Below the pieces are notes generated by a model that was not told the origin of the DNA, made no database searches, and was given only the letters and a program-made list of their open reading frames with translations. This document shows, in pieces, positions 59,299 to 64,000 of a stretch of 64,000 bases of DNA. The position numbers were made by a program, and so were the translations under genes. Numbering within the stretch: position 1 is the stretch's first letter; each line of letters starts with the position of its first letter. The stretch is from positions 1,922,001-1,986,000 of the forward strand of contig JAXLVB010000001.1 in NCBI GenBank assembly GCA_046329195.1. Direction: 5' to 3'. The DNA is from JAXLVB01 sp046329195. Lineage in GTDB: Bacteria; Bacteroidota; Bacteroidia; Cytophagales; Spirosomataceae.

Positions 59299-62200
59299 TC
59301 AATCCACCGAAAGTTCAATCCGAACCGTAGTACCCAATGCCTCTCCTTGTGTATTTTCTTTGTCAACAATCTCAATGTGAGCATGTTGATTTTGGTGAAA
59401 ATGGAGCAGGCGCAAGCGGTCTTCGGTAATCTGGATGCCTTTCGACTGGTGTTTAGTGGCGGTAATGCGTTGTTGTTTTTGAGCGAATGATTGCTTACGC
59501 CCAATGCCGTTGTCATCGACCGAACAAACTAGGATGGCATCGTCTTTCAACTGAAAATCAATGCTCAGGACTCGCTCGGTTGGTTTGGGCATCAGCCCAT
59601 GCCAGAGTGCATTTTCGACAAAAGGTTGCAGTAGCATAGGCGGTATTTCGATGTCTTCTTGGTCAATAATTTCGGCGCAGGTAATTGCAAACGAAAAACC
59701 ATCGGCAAATCGGAGCTTTTCCAAGTCCAGATACAGCGTTAGCATCTCAATTTCTTCACTCAGTGGCACGGTATTGCGAGCGGTATTTTGCACCACCAAA
59801 CGCAATAACCGAGCAAATTTGCGTAGGTATTGGTAGGCTTCTTTGTATCGCTCCGACACCACGCATTCTTGGATACTACTCAGGCAATTAAATATAAAAT
59901 GTGGATTCATCTGCGCCCGTAGCACCATGAGCTTTGACTCAGCCAGTAATTTATTAAATTCCAGTAGCTTGCGCTCTTTGGCCGCTACTTCTATTTTGGC
60001 TTTTACTTCCTCGATTCGGGTGGCACTGATGGTAGCAACCGTGGTAAGGGCGTTGAGGTGGTCGGTGGTGTAAAAGTTACGTTTGGAGTGCTCCGAATCA
60101 ATCACGCCAATGACTTTTTGATGATACACAATCGGCACGGCAAGCTCCGAAAGCCGCACTTGGTCGTCGGGGATGTAGCGGGGGTCTTTCGATGTATCCG
60201 AAATCAACTCGGCTTGACCCGTTTTGGCAACGGTTCCTACAATACCTATTCCTACTGGAATCTCAATCGGATTCACAATCTCATACTCCTTGGGATTTTT
60301 TGGGCCGTAGGCCGCTTTCTGCACCAACACTTGGCGCTGCTCGTCGAGGAGGTAAATGACACAGTCTTCAAAATGCAAGCGAGAGATACAGTTGCGGGTG
60401 ATGTCCCACAAGATTTCCTCTACCGACTCCAAACCATATCGAGAAGTAGTAAAGTAATCAATCATTTGTTGAATTTCGTCTCGCTGCCGATAGCGCTTCC
60501 ATTGCCTCAAAGCCAGCCAGCCAAGCCCAAGCAAAGCTATTCCGACCAGTAGCCGAAACCACCATATAGCCCAAAACGGTGGGGTAATACTAATGTGTAG
60601 TGTGGTGTAGCTTGTTTCCCGTCCCTGATTATCAATTACTTTCACCAAAAAATGATAATCTCCGCCTGGCACATTGGTATAAGGAGCCGTTTGCCGCCGT
60701 CCGCAATAAGTCCATTTGGGGTCGTAGCCTTCGAGCAAGTAAGCATACCGAAGGCCGGGGTTGTCGTGATGGTCGGGGCTAGAAAAATGAAGTGTAAAAT
60801 AATTTTGCTTATAGGTGAGTTGAACACCTTTTTGGGGGTCAAACGGTTTTTCGGTTTCAAAAACTTCCAAACTGGTGAGCAAGGGCTTTTTTAAAGGAAT
60901 AACTTGCTTCATGTTGTTGGTATTGATTACCAAGATTTCATCAAATACAGGAATAATAAAACGCCCTGCTTCTATCTGAAAAAAATCGCTCCAATATTCA
61001 TGGAATGGCAGGCGGGTTTTGAAATCGAGCGGAGTGTAGATTTTGGTTTGAGGATTGAGATAGCCCAGACTCCCATAAGTACCAATCCACAGATTGCCGA
61101 TTTGGTCAAAGGCCACTTGTTCCACTCGATTCATCCCCAGACCTTGTTTAGAGGTAAAGGCATACAAGCACTTACCCAACGTGTCTATCTGATACACGCC
61201 CTGCGAAGTACCTACCCACAAACGGCGCTGGGCGTCTTCTGCTACTTGAAACAGCCGAGCACCTTTCAGACAGTCAGCCTGCAAAGGGCGAACTATATCG
61301 TACTTTTTTTCGTAACGCCACAGGCTTTTGCCACACACTACCAACACATTCTGTTCACGGTCTTCTTGCATGGTCATACATACCTCATCATCTTTGAAGG
61401 GATAGTGTTTCCATTGATGTCTGAGTGGGTCGAAGCGGTACAATCCGTCCGAAAAAGCATGAAGCCAAACCATTCCTGACTTATCTCGAAACAGCTTGGT
61501 AATGGTTAGTTTTGCCATTGATGCTGGCAAGCGAAGAGGGGCAAATTGGCGTGTTTTGAACTTAAATTGTAATACTCCTTTCGTCGAGCTCAAACACCAC
61601 AAACCAGCGCCTACCTGAATCACGCTGGTAATTTCGTTGTCTTCAGGGTTGTTAGACACTACATAACGAGCCAGCATTTTACCCTTTTTATACCATATCA
61701 AGCCGTCGCCTTTGGCAATCCAACTCTCACCGTTGGGGAGGCGTAGTATTTTGAAAATCGAATTGAAGGGTACATCTACATAGGCGTTAAAACTCGGCAC
61801 TTGCTCTACATATTCCAGTAGGTGATTTTTACGCCATTTGCTAATACCATTAAACGTGGCAAACCACACATTACCTTGCTCGTCTTCATAAGCATCATAA
61901 AAATACACATAACCAAACGAGTGAGGGCTGTTCATCGAATACGGTACTGGTTGAAAAGTATTGGCATTTGGCTCTAGTACAAAGGACTTGAAATAATAGG
62001 TTGAAATCCAGATTCGCCCCTCTGAATCTGCAACAATTTTGTCAGCCGCTGCCAAACTGATTCGGGGATGTTCTTGGATGAGCCCCCAATGGCGCAATGT
62101 ATTGCCTTTGAGGCTACGACAATACAAGAGCGAATCGCTGAGGTCACCGTACCAGAGGTTGTGTTGGTGGTCTATGGTCAGCGAAATGATAGGGTGGTTG

Positions 62201-62844
62201 TTCAGAAAGGTCCAGCGTTTCGGATTATGTCCATGATAATACAGTTGGTTGGCCTGATAATCCAGAAAATGAATGCCTTGGCTAGTGGCTATCCAAAAAC
62301 CATGACGAGTAGTATCTGTAACGACACAACGATTAGAAATCAGAAGATGGTCGGGCTGATTGTTCCACCGAATAAGCTTTTGCTGAGTGGTATTCCATAA
62401 GTAAATCCCTTTTTCTTGCGTAAAAACCCACATCCGATGCTGTTGGTCTCGCTTAATGTTAACAACAGTCAAGGCCGAATCGGCAGACGTGAGGGATAGT
62501 TTTTGGAATAATTGATGGGCTTTGTCGAACGTATAGACGCCTTCGTTGGTACCTATCCATAGCAGCCCGTGGGCATCTTCAGACAGGGCTTGGATATGGT
62601 CGCTCAGCAACCCTCGTACGTTTTGATGCGCCTGATTAAAAACCTTAAACCCAGAGCCGTCGTAGCGATTGAGGCCGTTTGCAGTACCAAACCAGTAGAA
62701 TCCTTCACGGTCTTTATGAATACACAAGACAGACTTGTAAGAAAGCCCGTCGGAGACATTGAGGTTATCAAAAATATATTGTCCAGAAGCATTGAATGCC
62801 ACCAGCAAACCCCAAATAAGCCCTATGAATAGCGAACGTTTCAA
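59299..62844 (-). CDS. Propeller-GAF LytS-type sensor histidine kinase
   Basis: The protein has 1181 residues if it starts at the TTG at 62844, just before a signal/anchor segment (KRSLFIGLIWGLLVAFNASGQ). The frame runs on to 63045 but would overlap the divergent GH43 gene. Residues about 20-690 are two-component-regulator propeller repeats (DREGFYWFGTANGLNRYDG, HGLLWIGTNEGVYTFD), then a Y_Y_Y domain (about 690-760) and a membrane helix (about 770-790). A GAF domain follows (about 825-940), then a LytS-type kinase core (MNPHFIFNCLSSIQE with His about 982; HATPase PPMLLQPFVENALWHG). There is no DNA-binding domain, so it should signal through the adjacent LytTR regulator. Confidence 0.87.
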   Translation of the reverse strand: MKRSLFIGLIWGLLVAFNASGQYIFDNLNVSDGLSYKSVLCIHKDREGFYWFGTANGLNRYDGSGFKVFNQAHQNVRGLLSDHIQALSEDAHGLLWIGTNEGVYTFDKAHQLFQKLSLTSADSALTVVNIKRDQQHRMWVFTQEKGIYLWNTTQQKLIRWNNQPDHLLISNRCVVTDTTRHGFWIATSQGIHFLDYQANQLYYHGHNPKRWTFLNNHPIISLTIDHQHNLWYGDLSDSLLYCRSLKGNTLRHWGLIQEHPRISLAAADKIVADSEGRIWISTYYFKSFVLEPNANTFQPVPYSMNSPHSFGYVYFYDAYEDEQGNVWFATFNGISKWRKNHLLEYVEQVPSFNAYVDVPFNSIFKILRLPNGESWIAKGDGLIWYKKGKMLARYVVSNNPEDNEITSVIQVGAGLWCLSSTKGVLQFKFKTRQFAPLRLPASMAKLTITKLFRDKSGMVWLHAFSDGLYRFDPLRHQWKHYPFKDDEVCMTMQEDREQNVLVVCGKSLWRYEKKYDIVRPLQADCLKGARLFQVAEDAQRRLWVGTSQGVYQIDTLGKCLYAFTSKQGLGMNRVEQVAFDQIGNLWIGTYGSLGYLNPQTKIYTPLDFKTRLPFHEYWSDFFQIEAGRFIIPVFDEILVINTNNMKQVIPLKKPLLTSLEVFETEKPFDPQKGVQLTYKQNYFTLHFSSPDHHDNPGLRYAYLLEGYDPKWTYCGRRQTAPYTNVPGGDYHFLVKVIDNQGRETSYTTLHISITPPFWAIWWFRLLVGIALLGLGWLALRQWKRYRQRDEIQQMIDYFTTSRYGLESVEEILWDITRNCISRLHFEDCVIYLLDEQRQVLVQKAAYGPKNPKEYEIVNPIEIPVGIGIVGTVAKTGQAELISDTSKDPRYIPDDQVRLSELAVPIVYHQKVIGVIDSEHSKRNFYTTDHLNALTTVATISATRIEEVKAKIEVAAKERKLLEFNKLLAESKLMVLRAQMNPHFIFNCLSSIQECVVSERYKEAYQYLRKFARLLRLVVQNTARNTVPLSEEIEMLTLYLDLEKLRFADGFSFAITCAEIIDQEDIEIPPMLLQPFVENALWHGLMPKPTERVLSIDFQLKDDAILVCSVDDNGIGRKQSFAQKQQRITATKHQSKGIQITEDRLRLLHFHQNQHAHIEIVDKENTQGEALGTTVRIELSVD

Positions 62845-62986
62845 GGCAGTAACAGTCTTTAAACTACACGTTATTTGGTAAGTGAAGTCGTTGATGAGCT
62901 GAAAAACCTCACATGGTGCCAGTTCTGTTGGCCTTTTATGTAGTTTTACAGCTCCAAATTTTATCAGTGACTCTGAACTTAACCCT

Positions 62987-64000
62987 ATGAAAAAGCTCTT
63001 TTTCTTGTGGCTTGTACCAGCCCTATTGCAAGCACAAACATTCAAAAACCCATTGCTTCCGTCTGGTGCCGACCCGTGGTCATTTTACAAAGATGGCTTT
63101 TACTATTACATGCACACCACTGGAGCCAACCTCACCATCTGGAAAACCAACGATCTCTCACAACTGGCCACCGCCCAAAAGGTAATCGTATGGACACCGC
63201 CTGTTACTGGCCCTTATTCCAAAGAGATTTGGGCACCCGAACTTCATTTTTTGCAAGACAGATGGTACATCTACTTTGCCGCTGACGATGGCCACAACCG
63301 CAACCACCGCCTCTACGTCATCGAAAACCCATCGCCTGACCCTACGCAAGGTACTTGGACGATGAAAGGTCAGCTCAAAACACCTCAAGACAAATGGGCC
63401 ATTGATGGTTCGGTTTTTGAACATAAAGGCCAGTTGTATCTGACGTGGTCGGGTTGGGAAGGCGACGAAAACGGTCGCCAAGACATTTACCTTTGTAAAA
63501 TGAGTAACCCGTGGACCTGCGTGGGCAATCGAGTTCGGATTTCGGACCCTCAGTTTGAGTGGGAACAACATGGCTCCTTGTACCGCCCCGGCCCCGACGA
63601 CAAACCGATTGTCTTGGTTAACGAAGGCCCCCAGTTTTTGAGAAGCCCGAATGGTCGCCTCAATATCATTTTCTCGGCTAGTGGCTGCTGGACCGACTTC
63701 TACACACTCGGTATGATACACGCCTCGCCCCATGCCGACTTAATGAATCCTGCTTCGTGGGTCAAGCATCCCTCACCGGTGTTTTGGGGCAACCAAGTAA
63801 AAGGCACGTATGCCGCAGGGCATAATAGCTTTTTGGTATCGCCCGACGGCAAACAAAACTGGATTCTGTATCATGCCAACAGCGAACCTGGACAGGGCTG
63901 CGGCAAACAACGTTCGCCCCGTATGCAACCTTTTACTTTTGCGGCCAATGGTACTCCTGTGTTTGGTAGCCCACTCTCTACGGATATTGAGCTTTCTATC
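62987..64000 (+). CDS. GH43-like glycosidase, truncated by the window end
   Basis: 338 codons are visible and the frame is open at base 64000. A signal peptide (ALLQAQ) is followed by a five-bladed GH43/62-type propeller. The candidate catalytic base is in SGADPWSFYKDG, the second Asp in KWAIDGSVFEH, and the acid Glu in LVNEGPQFL. Family members cleave arabinosyl or xylosyl linkages in plant glycans. It is divergent from the sensor kinase gene and begins about 140 bases upstream of its start. Confidence 0.85.
   Translation, partial: MKKLFFLWLVPALLQAQTFKNPLLPSGADPWSFYKDGFYYYMHTTGANLTIWKTNDLSQLATAQKVIVWTPPVTGPYSKEIWAPELHFLQDRWYIYFAADDGHNRNHRLYVIENPSPDPTQGTWTMKGQLKTPQDKWAIDGSVFEHKGQLYLTWSGWEGDENGRQDIYLCKMSNPWTCVGNRVRISDPQFEWEQHGSLYRPGPDDKPIVLVNEGPQFLRSPNGRLNIIFSASGCWTDFYTLGMIHASPHADLMNPASWVKHPSPVFWGNQVKGTYAAGHNSFLVSPDGKQNWILYHANSEPGQGCGKQRSPRMQPFTFAANGTPVFGSPLSTDIELSI

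Noticed and set aside
59299..63045. Longer start for the sensor kinase at 63045
   Set aside because: It would add 67 residues that look non-coding and overlap the start of the divergent GH43 gene. A TTG at 62844 directly precedes a normal signal segment.
1..64000. tRNA or rRNA genes
   Set aside because: No cloverleaf with a conserved TψC arm (GGTTCGAATCC-type) and no rRNA-like stretch was noticed; a dedicated scan was not possible.

Overview
The window looks like chromosomal DNA of a Bacteroidota bacterium, most likely a Cytophagales/Spirosomaceae-type lineage (inference). The signs are: TAnnTTTG-type -7 promoter elements and few strong Shine-Dalgarno sites; a metalloprotease with a type IX secretion C-terminal sorting domain; DUF1080/ThuA/cytochrome c sugar-catabolism proteins; DUF4097, DUF3667 and DUF2721 families; and LytS/LytTR two-component pairs. 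No rRNA, tRNA, CRISPR array, transposase or phage gene was recognised.

Layout. 1-9.8 kb: secreted catabolic and proteolytic proteins (propeller-cytochrome c, DUF1080-PA14, T9SS metalloprotease, aspartyl protease-PDZ, lipoprotein). 9.8-16.6 kb: PlsC, a MarR regulator with visible operators, small proteins, a quinone-oxidoreductase-like MDR enzyme, a DUF1080 lipoprotein, and a LytTR regulator paired with a pentapeptide-repeat histidine kinase. 16.8-25.2 kb: a probable sugar-oxidation locus (AraC regulator, sugar isomerase/epimerase, Gfo/Idh dehydrogenase) plus a giant ThuA-propeller-HEAT-CARDB-cupredoxin fusion. 25.2-29 kb: ECF sigma factor, HEAT anti-sigma factor and two DUF4097 proteins. 29-39.2 kb: purH, a GNAT, an esterase, an AT-rich patch with an alpha/beta hydrolase between two copies of the same hairpin, an M14 peptidase and pckA.

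The outstanding region is 39.3-62.8 kb, nearly all on the minus strand. It is a class I lanthipeptide-type RiPP locus: one full-length LanB-like dehydratase, one C39-peptidase ABC exporter and one HlyD-type adaptor, served by at least 30 small precursor genes (P1-P30, numbered here by coordinate). These share a leader (MKK...LxLKTDKIVSLSK...GG/GA) and have highly diverse, mostly Cys-ended cores. The layout recalls the multi-substrate prochlorosin systems but is built on a LanB enzyme. No LanC cyclase is visible in the window. Most precursors were too short to be called on their own.

The precursors lie in about ten short operons, each with its own -7 element and usually a hairpin terminator. 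Several operons are recent duplicates. Five promoters (upstream of P26-P30) carry a direct repeat of about 12 bp at 21-bp period, always about 30 bp upstream of the -7 element; three of them have a third repeat exactly 30 bp further out. This is the geometry of LytTR-family binding sites. A LytTR response regulator and a large propeller-GAF sensor kinase are encoded beside P30, so a dedicated signalling circuit for the array is likely. An acyl-ACP-reductase-like/NDH-2-like gene pair and a secreted lipoprotein sit inside the array. The window ends in a truncated GH43-like glycosidase gene.
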